Shown here: positions 1-8,849 of the stretch, piece after piece
Numbering within the stretch: position 1 is the first letter of the stretch
Layout: each line of letters starts with the position of its first letter
Source: Kiritimatiellia bacterium
GTDB taxonomy: Bacteria > Verrucomicrobiota > Kiritimatiellia > RFP12 > UBA1067
Length of the DNA stretch: 48,027 nt
Assembly: GCA_017520845.1 (NCBI GenBank)
Contig: JAFXEU010000087.1
Location: 1-48,027 of the forward strand
Reading direction: 5' to 3'
Notes under the pieces: generated by a model
The model's database searches: none
What the model was told of the DNA's origin: nothing
What the model saw: only the letters and a program-made list of their open reading frames with translations
Made by a program: the position numbers and the translations under genes

Positions 1-108
1 CCGGTCCTCAAGGACGAAGCCATCGATCTCCGCCCAAATCGCCTCAGCATCCGTCAACGCAAAATGCAAAGTGTCCAGTATTTGACGAACAAAAAAAACA
101 ACCGTCAG
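1..108 (-). CDS. possible partial open frame at the left edge, unrecognised
   Basis: A 36-codon open frame runs off the left edge and follows the helicase/nuclease gene by about 60 bases on the same strand. It reads like a helical, acidic protein (it contains DTLHFALTDAEAIWAEID) but has no ATG or GTG start in the window, only CTG and TTG codons after an in-frame TAA at 109-111. It may be the start of a downstream gene with a non-standard start, or a remnant. I do not recognise the family. Confidence 0.2.
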   Translation of the reverse strand, partial: MTVVFFVRQILDTLHFALTDAEAIWAEIDGFVLEDR

Positions 109-168
109 TTATCGGGTGCACATCCTACTTGACGAACCGGGCTTCATCTGGGGCCATTCCGCCGCCGC

Positions 169-3100
169 TCAAGATCCGCACTCGACGGCGGTTCCCGTGG
201 ACTGCAAAAGGAGCACCGAACGGATTCGCTTTGGCGGCAATCCCGTCAGCGTCGCAAGCGCGGCACGGTAGGCGCTCATCTGAGGCGAATACGTACGGCT
301 CATGCGCTGTTCAAAAGCCTCGGTCGATTCACCGGACTTCAAAGCATTTGTCTTAAAGTCGTAGATTACGGCCTTAAGCTCCTCGCCCTCACCCGTAAAA
401 ACGACGCGGTCGAACTGTCCTGTCTCCCACAAGCCCTTACCGGACATTTCACGATAGATTTCATAGCTCTTTTCGCGCCAGAGCGTCGCCTTAAGTCTAG
501 GCTCCATAAACGCGATATGAAACGCCTTCGGTAGAGCGGCGAGCGTCTCTTCGTCCGCCCATTCGATCGCCTCGTATCGCCCGTGAATCTCCGTGCCCTT
601 TTTCGCCGCTTCTCCCGCGCTTTCGGAAAAAAGATGCGATGCAGGCAAAACGAGGGCTCCGTGACCGGACGAGGACGGAGATACGCGCTCGATTGATTCG
701 GCCGGATCTTCATGGCTCCAGAATCGATTCCCGGCGCAACCGCCATTCCCGTCCTTATCGGAGTTGGGCTTATCCTTCGGCTTGATTTCCGGCTCGACAC
801 CCTGCTCGAAGATTATCTCGCATCCGTTTTGCGCCGGGCGCCTTTCGAAGTCCTCGACTGCCGATAAGATGACATCGCGGAAAAACGGCTTCGCGTCATT
901 GCGCTCTACCAATGGCGCAATCACGTACATCGCCTTGCGTGCGCGCGTCAAGGCGACGTACCACATACGGATATTCGACAGAAGACTCTCGTCCGATCTC
1001 TCGTTCAGCGCCTTCGCGGTTTCCGGATTCAGCGCCGCCTCTTCCTCCGACAGATGCGGCAGAACCCAGTCGCCTTCGGAGGAATAAAGAAGTCCTTGTT
1101 TACCGGAATCTGCCAACCATTTCGTTGTGCCTTCGGCGATGGGAACAATCACGCGATCTAACGTCAACCCCTTGGATCGATGAATCGTAAGAATCCTTAC
1201 CACGTCTGATGACGTTCCCTGTTCGCGCTTTGACGAGGCGGCGAGAAACGCCTCGAATCCGTCTATCGAGAACCTGCCGGCGTTACGTTGCTCATACGCG
1301 ACCGCCAAAGCGACCATTTCGCGAAGCCGCTGCTTTGAAAGCTCATCGAGGCCCGCCGAATCCTCCAAGAGCGCATGGCAATACTTCTGAAGCGTACGCG
1401 AAAGCCCCCGATGTGAAAGATTTTCGGCCACGACGCTCGACACGAAAGCCGCCGAAGGTTCCTCGCCATTCTTCTGCGGGAAGAGCGTCGAACAGATTGG
1501 GAATAGCGAGACTACTACATTCCAGGCGAAGGTGTCCGCGGGATGTTCCGAAAGGCGGAGGAGATCAATAAGCGCATTCACGACGGGCACGTCTGAAACT
1601 GCGCTCATTCCCTCCCACACGACCTTAAAACCCTTTAATCGCAAATGCTCCGCGACCTCGTTCCCGTCATCGTTCGTTCGCACGAGAATTCCGACCGACT
1701 CATTGATGCCGACGGCTTTGTGCTGCAGCCCGATACGCCTCAACTCATCCTCTAGCGCCGGCAGGAGCGCTTTCATATTCGCCTTGCCCTCCGGATCGGG
1801 AACTCCCAACACCTTGACGTAGTCGCCCGCTTTAGGGCTGCCGTCCTTGAATACGGGCTCATGCACCTTCCAGCAGTCGTCGGAGAGCCACCTTTCGATC
1901 GCCCTGGCGCGTTCAGACGGCAGAACGCCGCCCGCGCGAAGGCTCTTCTCCCCGAATACGGCGTTGATAAAATCGCAGATGTTCTTCTCGTAGCGGTACG
2001 AAGTATTGAGATCGTCTATTTTTCCAAACTCGCTGTCCGTAAAAGCGCCCCACGACATCATCTCCATAAACGGCCCGTCGTTCCCGCCTCGCCAGGTATA
2101 GATGGACTGCTTAAGATCGCCGACCGTCATCACCGTCCGCCCTCCGCCAGAAGTGGCCGCCTCCTGGACAAGCGACTTAAGACATGCCCACTGAAGCTCG
2201 CTCGTATCCTGAAACTCGTCCAGCGCCCAATGATCGAACTTCTCGTCAAAACGGTACTCGAGATTCGCAAGATCAAGCGCCTTCTTCGAACCTTCTTTAG
2301 CCGCGGAGAATCTGGTGAAATCAGAAAAAGTCAACTTGCCCTTTCTTCTCGAATTGCGGTTGTACACGTCTTCAACAAAACCGACAAAATCGATTTTAGC
2401 CTTGACCTGCTTCAGTAGGCGTTGCACGCGCAGATTGAACATGTGCCGCACCGCTGCGCGAATCGCATCCGCGCCGTCCTTGCCGCACTTAAAGACGTAA
2501 TGCCTTTTGTAGAAATCATATTCATAAGAATCGGCATCGGCGTTATGCAGAAAATGCAACATCAATTTCTTGACGCCGTCCGTCACTTCAAAAACCCCTG
2601 CGCTTCCATCATACGAACTGCATATTTCAGCAAACCGCTCTTCAGGCGAAACCGCATTCTTTCTCTGAATCTGACAGAACGGCAAATTCGACAAATCCGG
2701 ACATTCACTCTTCCCGGGAATGCCGAGCGCCGCGAGCATGGACTCTACCGTCCAGTTTCCGCAATCCGGACGGAGCTCGTAGAACTTGCGCCATGTCTTC
2801 AACAACGCCGTAATCTTGTACTCGAGCACGCGCGGCAGATTGCCATCTTGAGCGGCGGAAAAAACCCTGATGAACTCTTCGGTCTTCTCGGTGCCTTGCA
2901 GAATCGCGCGAAGCGCATCTTGAAGAGCATCTCCTTCGCCCGCGGAATCTAAAACCTCCACCGCGTGTTGAAAGCCCATCTCCAGCGGGAAGTTGCGAAC
3001 CATGCGCAATATAAAGCTGTCGAGCGTCGCGATCGTCCCCAGGTGCTGAGTGTCGATTAGACTGCGCAAGAGGGACGCGAACTCCGACCTGTCCCACGAC

Positions 3101-3351
3101 CTGGGAGTTTCAGAAGCCTTACTTATCTCCTCCGACTCCTTCTTCGCGATATCATCGCTCTCAGCCGCCTTCCAGAGTCTTTCAAGTATCTTCGTGTAGA
3201 TTTCCTGTGCAGCGGCACGCGAGAAAGTCAAGGCGACGATCTTCGCAGGATCGACGTTGCCGAGCAGCATAAGCCGCAAATACCGTGTCGCGAGCGCATA
3301 AGTCTTGCCGGTTCCCGCCGATGCCCTGATAAGCAGATTCCCTTCACGCAT
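169..3351 (-). CDS. AddA/RecB-like UvrD-family helicase with C-terminal nuclease domain
   Basis: Superfamily 1A DNA helicase fused to a PD-(D/E)XK nuclease, the expected partner of the AddB-like gene just upstream in double-strand break end resection before RecA loading. Visible motifs: Walker A ASAGTGKT near residue 11, motif II DEFQDTS near 377, VGDLKQSIYTWRGG, ILTIHRSKG, YVALTRARKAMYV, and the nuclease segment GTEIHGRYEA followed by VIYDFKT near 995. About 1060 residues, normal for AddA. ATG at 3351 is chosen because AAGGAG lies 7 nt upstream; a TTG two codons earlier is too close to that site. The start overlaps the end of the upstream gene by 8 bases, implying translational coupling. AddA rather than RecB is inferred from the paired gene. 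Confidence 0.88.
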   Translation of the reverse strand: MREGNLLIRASAGTGKTYALATRYLRLMLLGNVDPAKIVALTFSRAAAQEIYTKILERLWKAAESDDIAKKESEEISKASETPRSWDRSEFASLLRSLIDTQHLGTIATLDSFILRMVRNFPLEMGFQHAVEVLDSAGEGDALQDALRAILQGTEKTEEFIRVFSAAQDGNLPRVLEYKITALLKTWRKFYELRPDCGNWTVESMLAALGIPGKSECPDLSNLPFCQIQRKNAVSPEERFAEICSSYDGSAGVFEVTDGVKKLMLHFLHNADADSYEYDFYKRHYVFKCGKDGADAIRAAVRHMFNLRVQRLLKQVKAKIDFVGFVEDVYNRNSRRKGKLTFSDFTRFSAAKEGSKKALDLANLEYRFDEKFDHWALDEFQDTSELQWACLKSLVQEAATSGGGRTVMTVGDLKQSIYTWRGGNDGPFMEMMSWGAFTDSEFGKIDDLNTSYRYEKNICDFINAVFGEKSLRAGGVLPSERARAIERWLSDDCWKVHEPVFKDGSPKAGDYVKVLGVPDPEGKANMKALLPALEDELRRIGLQHKAVGINESVGILVRTNDDGNEVAEHLRLKGFKVVWEGMSAVSDVPVVNALIDLLRLSEHPADTFAWNVVVSLFPICSTLFPQKNGEEPSAAFVSSVVAENLSHRGLSRTLQKYCHALLEDSAGLDELSKQRLREMVALAVAYEQRNAGRFSIDGFEAFLAASSKREQGTSSDVVRILTIHRSKGLTLDRVIVPIAEGTTKWLADSGKQGLLYSSEGDWVLPHLSEEEAALNPETAKALNERSDESLLSNIRMWYVALTRARKAMYVIAPLVERNDAKPFFRDVILSAVEDFERRPAQNGCEIIFEQGVEPEIKPKDKPNSDKDGNGGCAGNRFWSHEDPAESIERVSPSSSGHGALVLPASHLFSESAGEAAKKGTEIHGRYEAIEWADEETLAALPKAFHIAFMEPRLKATLWREKSYEIYREMSGKGLWETGQFDRVVFTGEGEELKAVIYDFKTNALKSGESTEAFEQRMSRTYSPQMSAYRAALATLTGLPPKRIRSVLLLQSTGTAVECGS

Positions 3352-6319
3352 TCTCAAGCTCCTTCAATTTTGCCTCCTGCTTTTTTAGCCAGTCACAGGC
3401 GCTGTCTCCATCCCCGAAATCCCGCTCAGGCGAAAGCATGAATAGGCGTCCCAAATCATATAACTTTCCATCTTCATCGGCACGCGCCGGCCAGAAAATG
3501 CCGGCCTTGATCCGTTCTATGGCGACACGCGCCGTCCTGATCGAAAGTTCGACGTAATCCTTCACGGAGAGAACGTCAACCTTATCATCGGAGAAGACCA
3601 GATAGTCGTATTGCGCTATCGTACCGTTGAATCGTTCCGGGAACTGCGACTTTAGACACTCGCCGTAGAGCGGCAGCTGTACCGTCAGCATCCGTACGGG
3701 GCTGTTCCTTTCAATCAAGGTCGGAAGCTTCAGCCTTTCGGCGAAGTCAATCTGCTTCGCCGCCCCGGATCTGACATGCTTCCTTTTCGCACTCTCGAAT
3801 TCATCCCATGTCTTGTAATCGATAATACGGAACTCCTTGCCGCCGTCAGGCAGCTCCCTGTAGTCGACGCGATCGACAAAACCTTTGATCGAAACATCCA
3901 AATCCCTGAACGGCTTTGCGAAGTAAGGTATCTCCGTTCCTTCGACGCGCCAGCCATCTTGCGCCCATCGGGCCTGTATCGCCGCAAAACGCATGAGCCG
4001 TTCGCGGGCCGACCGCAATTGAAGAGAAATGTTCACCGTCGGATGCGAACCGAATCGTTTAATCTCCTCATCGATTATCGCATTGAGTACTACTTTAATA
4101 GACGCTTCATCCGTCAGCGGATTATCCTTCTGCTTTTTTGCAAAAAGTTCAAGTACGCGATGCACAAAAGTACCGTAGTCATTGAACCCTAGCTCTTTCT
4201 TCTCCTCATAGCGCTCCCCCATACCGAGTCCGTATTTAAGAAGATACTCTAAAGGGGAATTCAGATAGGTGTCAATCGCCGAAGGCGAAAGATATTCCTG
4301 ATCATCTTTCTTCTTAAGCGCGACTTCATCAGGCAACCGCAAGCGCCATGCATCTGAAATCTTTCGAGGCGGCGTCAATGCGGTTTCGCCCGCGTCGCCG
4401 AAAAGGCTTTTTACTCGCAAAGCCAAAACTTCGTCAGGACACAGAAAAAGAAGTCGGCTCGGGCGGCAGATATCGCCCTTCGCGTTCGTACGCGCGACGT
4501 ATGCGCGGACGGCATGCGGCGCATGAGAGCCAACGAGCTCTTTGAGAAGCCATGAGTCACGCGCAAGGCGCGTCTCATTCGATGTAAGACCAAGCGCGGC
4601 GCGCAGCTCATTCGGCAGAAACGCATGCCCGACTACCGAATCTGGCACCGCACCTTCGTGAAAACCCGCTAGAGCAATCTTGTCGCCGAGACTCCACACA
4701 AGCTCAAGCCACCCTTCGGTTCTCACCACGTCCGACTCTTCAGACTCAAGCGAATACGAGACCGACCCCAAAATACGTCGCACCAACGCGATCCAGCTCT
4801 CGTCTGAAAACTCCAACTTACCGATACTCTCGCTCGAAAGCATCGCGAATACATTTCGCACACAGTCCACCGCCTGCGAAAACTCCTTATCAGAACGAGC
4901 CCCGCCGAGAGACTTTTTAGAAAAGATTCGCCCAAGCATGTCACGCAGAAAATCAACGAGCGACCGATCTTTTCGCGACCCCTCGATCCAAGAGAGAAAC
5001 CCGTTAGCGCAGTCAACAAAGACGGCTACAGCCTCCTTGCCGTGTTCAATTTCAGGACACTCAAGTTTCCCTTCGATAAAGGTCGGCAAAGATGCATTCT
5101 GATAAATATCAAGTCCCTGCAGCACCTTCGAGCGGCTAGTCGCGAGCCCAGCGGACTTCAATGCGACGAGGACATCATCAGAACGCATCAGCGCGGCAAA
5201 AGACGCCCACGGCATCCCCGCAGCCGACGGACGCCAGAGCGCCAGCAGGTTTTGGATAAGAATACCCAACGAAGAGACAGCCAATCGATTTCGTTCCGGA
5301 TTCTGAATTACATACCCATCGTTGAGAAACGCCGCCGAAATCACAGTAAAGAGCTCGGAATCGCAAAGACCAAGAGTGGGTGGCTTCAAACCGGAACCTT
5401 GCTTCGGGAAGTCACTGACCAGGCGATCCGAGAGCATCCTATCGTCCGGCAGACTGACAATGTCTTCGTCGCCGAGACCAGAAACTACTGGATGCGCTTC
5501 CCCCGTCCAACATTCAGCCTTAGGACGTCCCCACTCATCGAAACGGTTTCGATCAGATTCCTCGCAGTGGAGAAGCGTCGTAATCTTCACGCTATCCGCG
5601 TACTGCGCCAATACGTCATGCAGTACTAAAACCGGATCCGCTAAGGCAGGTAGAACAATCTCGCGTATTTCCGGATCAAGCTTCACGGCAGATTTTCTTG
5701 CGAGCGCGACGGACGCGACCTGAAGACGCAGTCCATGCTCTTTTAGAAAGCCGAAGAATTCCGTCTCGAAAGACGCAAGTTCATCCCAGCGCACCCTGTC
5801 CTCGCCCAGCGCCGACTCCAGCACGCGGGCCGCGGCCTCGCTCTTTGGCACATCCCGCATCAAAAGCCCCTTGCCTGCAAGAACGCGCCAAATGTCCAAC
5901 ATCTGGTCGAGAAGCGCGAACCCGGCATCCGGGTCAACTATCGCCTGCAGATCCGTCGGTTCCTCCGCGCGCTGGAAAAGATGCGGCCAGGTCGTCAAGG
6001 CGTCATTTCTCTTCACCGCGAGAAAACGCATAAACAATGCGGCGACTTCAGCCTCATTCGCTTCACGGAGCGACTGATCGGACGGGACAACGAGATGGAA
6101 CGGCTGAACGACACGCGGCGGCAGAATTCCGCCCCAGCCGTTCTCCGAAGCCTTCTTCGCAAGCGCAAGCCTCAAATTCCTTCCGCTCTGCGCCGTCGGC
6201 ACGACAACCATCAGATGCGCGAGCGACCGCGCCCCCGAAGGATCGCGCTCGACCCTTCCGCACAGCCAATCGACAACCTCATCAACCAGTTTCCGACCTG
6301 GATTCAAAAATTCAATCAT
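3344..6319 (-). CDS. AddB-like PD-(D/E)XK nuclease/helicase-like protein
   Basis: Second subunit of an AddAB-type recombination complex. The N-terminal part (VVVPTAQSGRNLRLALAKKA) replaces a proper Walker A, so ATP hydrolysis by this subunit is doubtful. The C-terminal third carries the RecB-like nuclease motifs: SPSAIDTYLNSPLEYLLKYG, YGTFVHRVLELF near residue 718, and FRIIDYKTW near 831, with LQLPLYGECL after it. Length of 991 residues fits AddB. I see no clear four-Cys iron-sulphur cluster like that of Bacillus AddB. A strong ribosome site (GGGAGG) precedes the ATG. It is the first gene of a two-gene operon with the helicase. Confidence 0.82.
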   Translation of the reverse strand: MIEFLNPGRKLVDEVVDWLCGRVERDPSGARSLAHLMVVVPTAQSGRNLRLALAKKASENGWGGILPPRVVQPFHLVVPSDQSLREANEAEVAALFMRFLAVKRNDALTTWPHLFQRAEEPTDLQAIVDPDAGFALLDQMLDIWRVLAGKGLLMRDVPKSEAAARVLESALGEDRVRWDELASFETEFFGFLKEHGLRLQVASVALARKSAVKLDPEIREIVLPALADPVLVLHDVLAQYADSVKITTLLHCEESDRNRFDEWGRPKAECWTGEAHPVVSGLGDEDIVSLPDDRMLSDRLVSDFPKQGSGLKPPTLGLCDSELFTVISAAFLNDGYVIQNPERNRLAVSSLGILIQNLLALWRPSAAGMPWASFAALMRSDDVLVALKSAGLATSRSKVLQGLDIYQNASLPTFIEGKLECPEIEHGKEAVAVFVDCANGFLSWIEGSRKDRSLVDFLRDMLGRIFSKKSLGGARSDKEFSQAVDCVRNVFAMLSSESIGKLEFSDESWIALVRRILGSVSYSLESEESDVVRTEGWLELVWSLGDKIALAGFHEGAVPDSVVGHAFLPNELRAALGLTSNETRLARDSWLLKELVGSHAPHAVRAYVARTNAKGDICRPSRLLFLCPDEVLALRVKSLFGDAGETALTPPRKISDAWRLRLPDEVALKKKDDQEYLSPSAIDTYLNSPLEYLLKYGLGMGERYEEKKELGFNDYGTFVHRVLELFAKKQKDNPLTDEASIKVVLNAIIDEEIKRFGSHPTVNISLQLRSARERLMRFAAIQARWAQDGWRVEGTEIPYFAKPFRDLDVSIKGFVDRVDYRELPDGGKEFRIIDYKTWDEFESAKRKHVRSGAAKQIDFAERLKLPTLIERNSPVRMLTVQLPLYGECLKSQFPERFNGTIAQYDYLVFSDDKVDVLSVKDYVELSIRTARVAIERIKAGIFWPARADEDGKLYDLGRLFMLSPERDFGDGDSACDWLKKQEAKLKELENA

Positions 6320-6371
6320 TTCCGTTCCTCCCGCTCTATTCCATCAATAGTCATTTCAATAGACACATCTT

Positions 6372-6743
6372 TCAACATTCTTCAAACAGCACCGGCAGCA
6401 ATTCAGCATCCGCAGGACAGAAGTCAAGCGTTTGCATTTCATCCGGCGTATACCAACCGAGAGCTTCGTGCTCAAGCGCTACAGGCTCCGCCTCTGGCAC
6501 AGGCTCACAATCGATTAACGTCAGACGGATTGTCCGGTCGGGATATGCGTGTGTAACCGCCGTACGAACGCGCGCATTTACAGTCTCCAAGGCAATCTCC
6601 TCGCGGCATTCACGCGCTAGCGCTTCGCCATCTGGATAAACCGTTCCCGATTTTACCTCTATCCCCAAAAGATCGCCATTTTCAGCTTCCACAATAAAAT
6701 CAATCTCTCGTTTGCCGCTATCTCTATAATGAAAAATCTCGTA
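6372..6743 (-). pseudogene. remnant: DUF4143 C-terminal tail fused in frame to a Nudix hydrolase remnant
   Basis: The open frame starts right after a TAA (6744-6746) with no start codon. It first reads like the end of a DUF4143 protein of the AAA_14 ATPase family (IFHYRDSGKREIDFIVE, then LLGIEVKSG). It then switches to a MutT-like Nudix protein (GEALARECREE, later HEALGWYTPDEM and LDFCPADAELLPVL). At the switch the Nudix box lacks a few residues, including the first conserved Glu, so hydrolysis is unlikely. An internal ATG-like start near 6692 could give a 106-residue product. I read this as a deletion joint between two genes rather than a working enzyme. Confidence 0.7.
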
Positions 6744-6765
6744 TTACGCGAACGAACAGAGAAAT

Positions 6766-6888
6766 TCAACTTCCTGAGACAAAATGAGAAAGCGTCGTTT
6801 TCCCAGTCTGCCGTGCGTCGGTCAAATGAACACCTCTTCGCTCATTAAGAGCGGCTTTCAAATTCTGCTCTTGCCACCTTTGTATCAT
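6766..6888 (-). pseudogene. N-terminal remnant of an AAA_14/DUF4143 ATPase
   Basis: Forty codons beginning MIQRWQEQNLKAALNERR with the signature start of the AAA_14 ATPase family. The P-loop reads DARQTGKTT where the family normally has G at the first position. The frame stops 10 residues after the P-loop. The matching C-terminal tail of the same family appears about 20 bases further on in the Nudix fusion, so most of the gene has been deleted. An AAAGGA site precedes the ATG and a full promoter with three tandem repeats is still present upstream. Confidence 0.7.
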
Positions 6889-6911
6889 AATTACTAATCC
6901 TTTTGCATATA

Positions 6912-6941
6912 ATTGTAACATAGTGGCAGTTGAAAAGTCAA
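6912..6941 (-). promoter_or_regulatory. promoter of the AAA_14/DUF4143 remnant
   Basis: On the minus strand TTGACT (6936-6941) and TACAAT (6912-6917) are 18 bases apart. They lie 23 bases before the ATG of the ATPase remnant, whose own ribosome site (AAAGGA) lies between. The -35 box is inside the last of three 23-bp tandem repeats, so binding to the repeats could control transcription. Confidence 0.55.
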
Positions 6942-6990
6942 TTAGCCTATAGTTTAAAAGCAAGTTAGCACACCGTTTAAAAGTAAATTA
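6922..6990 (-). repeat. three tandem 23-bp direct repeats upstream of the ATPase remnant
   Basis: Copies at 6968-6990, 6945-6967 and 6922-6944 share the minus-strand pattern TAAYTKRCTTTTMAAC followed by 7 variable bases, each exactly 23 bases long. Spacing of about two helical turns puts all copies on one face of the DNA, as in iteron-like operators. The copy nearest the gene supplies the -35 box. A role as operator is inference. Confidence 0.6.
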
Positions 6991-7162
6991 TAATCCCGTC
7001 GGCGCGTGTGCGCAAACACTCATCAAGACAACTTCAGTTTCCCATTCCGCCTGTCAAAAACTTACGCTGCATGACGAAAGTTAAAATTACGCCACTTTTC
7101 AAGTGCGTCAGCAAAATATTTTTTCCGTATTTTTCAAAAACTTTCATCATTAGACCACTCGT

Positions 7163-8341
7163 TCACTTTATCTCAACCGTAACCTTAAAGAAATTATATT
7201 CACTTTCCTTGCCCGCCTTGACTTCTATCCAATCAGCGTCCTTCAGCGACACCTTTCCGTAAACGGTATATTTGCGGAGGGACTTTTCACTCTCCGACAA
7301 CTGCGGCACAACAGAAATGACAGGCTTATCATCAACGATTTTTATAGTCGCAGTAAAAGCGTCATTGATATCAGTAGGATCTGTTCCCGCTACATAATCG
7401 TGCCAAACCTGCAATGAATTACCCGCGGCATCTTTCTTTCCCGTCGGCTTTGTAAGCGACAACGCAAAATTAGAGCCGAACCTCTGAACATATCCTGGAT
7501 ATTTTTCTGCCCACGATTCAGGCACTGCGACTGGACCGCCCTTGATTTCAGTAATAACGACCACGAATCCTGAACTTATCACATCTTTTTCGTCTCCGTC
7601 TTCCGCTACCGTTTCGTGCGCCTGCATATACCCGAAATCAACCGGCCACTTCTCCGGAACACCCTTCTCGTAAGGTGAAATCCAGCCATATGTATTTTTA
7701 TTAATATGAATTTTAAAACGCTCATAATACCCGTAATTACGATAAATCATTTCACCGAACGGTGACTTATCACTCACGTTTGGAATCGCAAGTCGCGGCG
7801 CATTACCTTTAAAATAAACGTCCTTAAGACTTACGCATCCATGAAAACATCCCACCCCAAGACGAGACAAAGTTTTTGGGAAAGTGATCGATGCTAAACT
7901 AATGCAATTTGAAAATGCATTATCGCCAACCATCGTAACGCCGCTTTCAAATGTAACATTAGTCAAATTCCAACACTCCGAAAAAGTTCGCGCCCCAATC
8001 TCTCTAACGGTCGAAGGAATTTTTATACTCCGAAGCCCAGAGCATGTAATAAACGCCGCCTCATTTAGCTTTCGCACAGGCAACCCGTCAATGTACGCAG
8101 GAACAACTAGATCACCATCAAAATCAGGATTAACAGCCTGATATGTCCTTGGGAAGGAAACCCCCAAAACAACATACGATGCTTTTTCCTCTCCGCTGCG
8201 CCCAGGCTCGCATACCTTCATATAGTTAATCGGCGGATTATCCGTATCCTCCGCCAAATACGGATAGACTTCATATGGCGGATTGGGAATCGCCATCGCT
8301 GACAATGGGAATAATACCAATAATAAAACTTTTTTCATCAT
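7163..8341 (-). CDS. secreted BspA-like leucine-rich repeat protein
   Basis: Exported protein with a signal peptide (MKKVLLLVLFPLSAMA). It has at least four LRR_5/BspA-type repeats in the first half (LRSIKIPSTVREIGARTFSECW, then NVTFESG.TMVGDNAFSNC and ITFPKTLSRLGVGCFHGC by eye), a repeat class found in surface proteins of gut bacteria and protists that mediates binding. The last 90 residues form a separate domain (HDYVAGTDPTDINDAFTA, then FFKVTVEIK at the extreme C-terminus). It resembles a tail common on secreted proteins of this kind of bacterium, but I cannot name it. Two further in-frame ATGs lie within four codons of each other; the one at 8341 has GAGG 10 nt upstream. The extended -10 at about 8508 could transcribe it. 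Confidence 0.75.
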   Translation of the reverse strand: MMKKVLLLVLFPLSAMAIPNPPYEVYPYLAEDTDNPPINYMKVCEPGRSGEEKASYVVLGVSFPRTYQAVNPDFDGDLVVPAYIDGLPVRKLNEAAFITCSGLRSIKIPSTVREIGARTFSECWNLTNVTFESGVTMVGDNAFSNCISLASITFPKTLSRLGVGCFHGCVSLKDVYFKGNAPRLAIPNVSDKSPFGEMIYRNYGYYERFKIHINKNTYGWISPYEKGVPEKWPVDFGYMQAHETVAEDGDEKDVISSGFVVVITEIKGGPVAVPESWAEKYPGYVQRFGSNFALSLTKPTGKKDAAGNSLQVWHDYVAGTDPTDINDAFTATIKIVDDKPVISVVPQLSESEKSLRKYTVYGKVSLKDADWIEVKAGKESEYNFFKVTVEIK

Positions 8342-8497
8342 TATTTCCATGCCTCACAAGAAAAAACACATTGCCCAATTCGCATATGCGAACACCTCAT
8401 CGTTTGAACATATACGACTTCGGCTTCGTTTTAAGAATTATTAAGATACCGACTTTTCTCATTTGACTATACTCCGTATTCATTCGTTTAAAGTTTT

Positions 8498-8518
8498 TAT
8501 GTTGTAATTATACCAAAT
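8498..8518 (-). promoter_or_regulatory. extended -10 promoter facing the LRR gene
   Basis: Minus-strand TTTGGTATAAT gives a consensus TATAAT with the TGN extension. The same TGGTATAAT string precedes other genes of this window (17825-17833, 20466-20474, 43272-43280). It overlaps the stop codon of the decayed frame and would start a transcript about 150 bases before the LRR gene. The intervening 8351-8500 is AT-rich with nothing else I can identify. Confidence 0.45.
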
Positions 8519-8727
8519 ATTCATCTTCAGAAAGTGCAGCGAACCTTGTATCCTGGAGATTCAGAGCATCCCCAAAACCTAGTGCCTCATCAATTATTGG
8601 ACGAAACGGCAATATTGACATCTTCCCAAAACTCATTCAATTGGCGCTCCGTCCAAGCGTAGCCTCGCTGATAATTAGGAACAAGAAATAGACCCCTGCT
8701 CTATTTTACAACACCCAATAGACTCAT
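8508..8727 (-). pseudogene. decayed DUF262 (GmrS-like) gene fragments
   Basis: After a good ribosome site (AAAAGG) an ATG at 8727 starts a frame that reads MSLLGVVK, TAG, SRGLFLVPN and then YQRGYAWTERQLNEFWEDV, the characteristic N-terminal motif of DUF262 nuclease/NTPase proteins related to GmrSD and other anti-phage systems. The frame ends at a double TGA (8587-8592). Just before it a frameshift gives another coding-like stretch (PIIDEALGFGDALNLQD) to a TAA at 8508. The premature TAG, the frameshift and the missing several hundred residues mark this as a dead gene. The 8740-8820 stretch upstream also has a short coding-like frame (ENWVDDGGEVDGFM) that I cannot assign. Confidence 0.6.
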
Positions 8728-8817
8728 CCTTTTACCAAATCAGCCCCATAGACCGCAGGACTGCGTCATAAACCCGTCTACCTCACCACCATCATCAACC
8801 CAATTCTCTACAAGGCG

Positions 8818-8849
8818 CTCTTTTTCTAGAAAAAATCAATGATGTTTAT
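8818..8849. repeat. 32-bp direct repeat, copy 1 (flanks the SLOG gene)
   Basis: Matches 9454-9485 at 30 of 32 positions (AG versus GA in the middle). It contains the perfect palindrome TTTTTCTAGAAAAA and overlaps the stop codon of the SLOG gene. With its partner it brackets the whole leader-ORF/SLOG unit, which suggests insertion, duplication or excision by recombination between the copies. The palindrome could also act as a weak hairpin after the gene. Confidence 0.65.

Noticed and set aside
6964..7162. Possible gene between the ATPase promoter repeats and the LRR gene
   Set aside because: About 170 bases beyond the repeats (6991-7162) contain no frame with family resemblance or ribosome site; only AT-rich sequence is seen.
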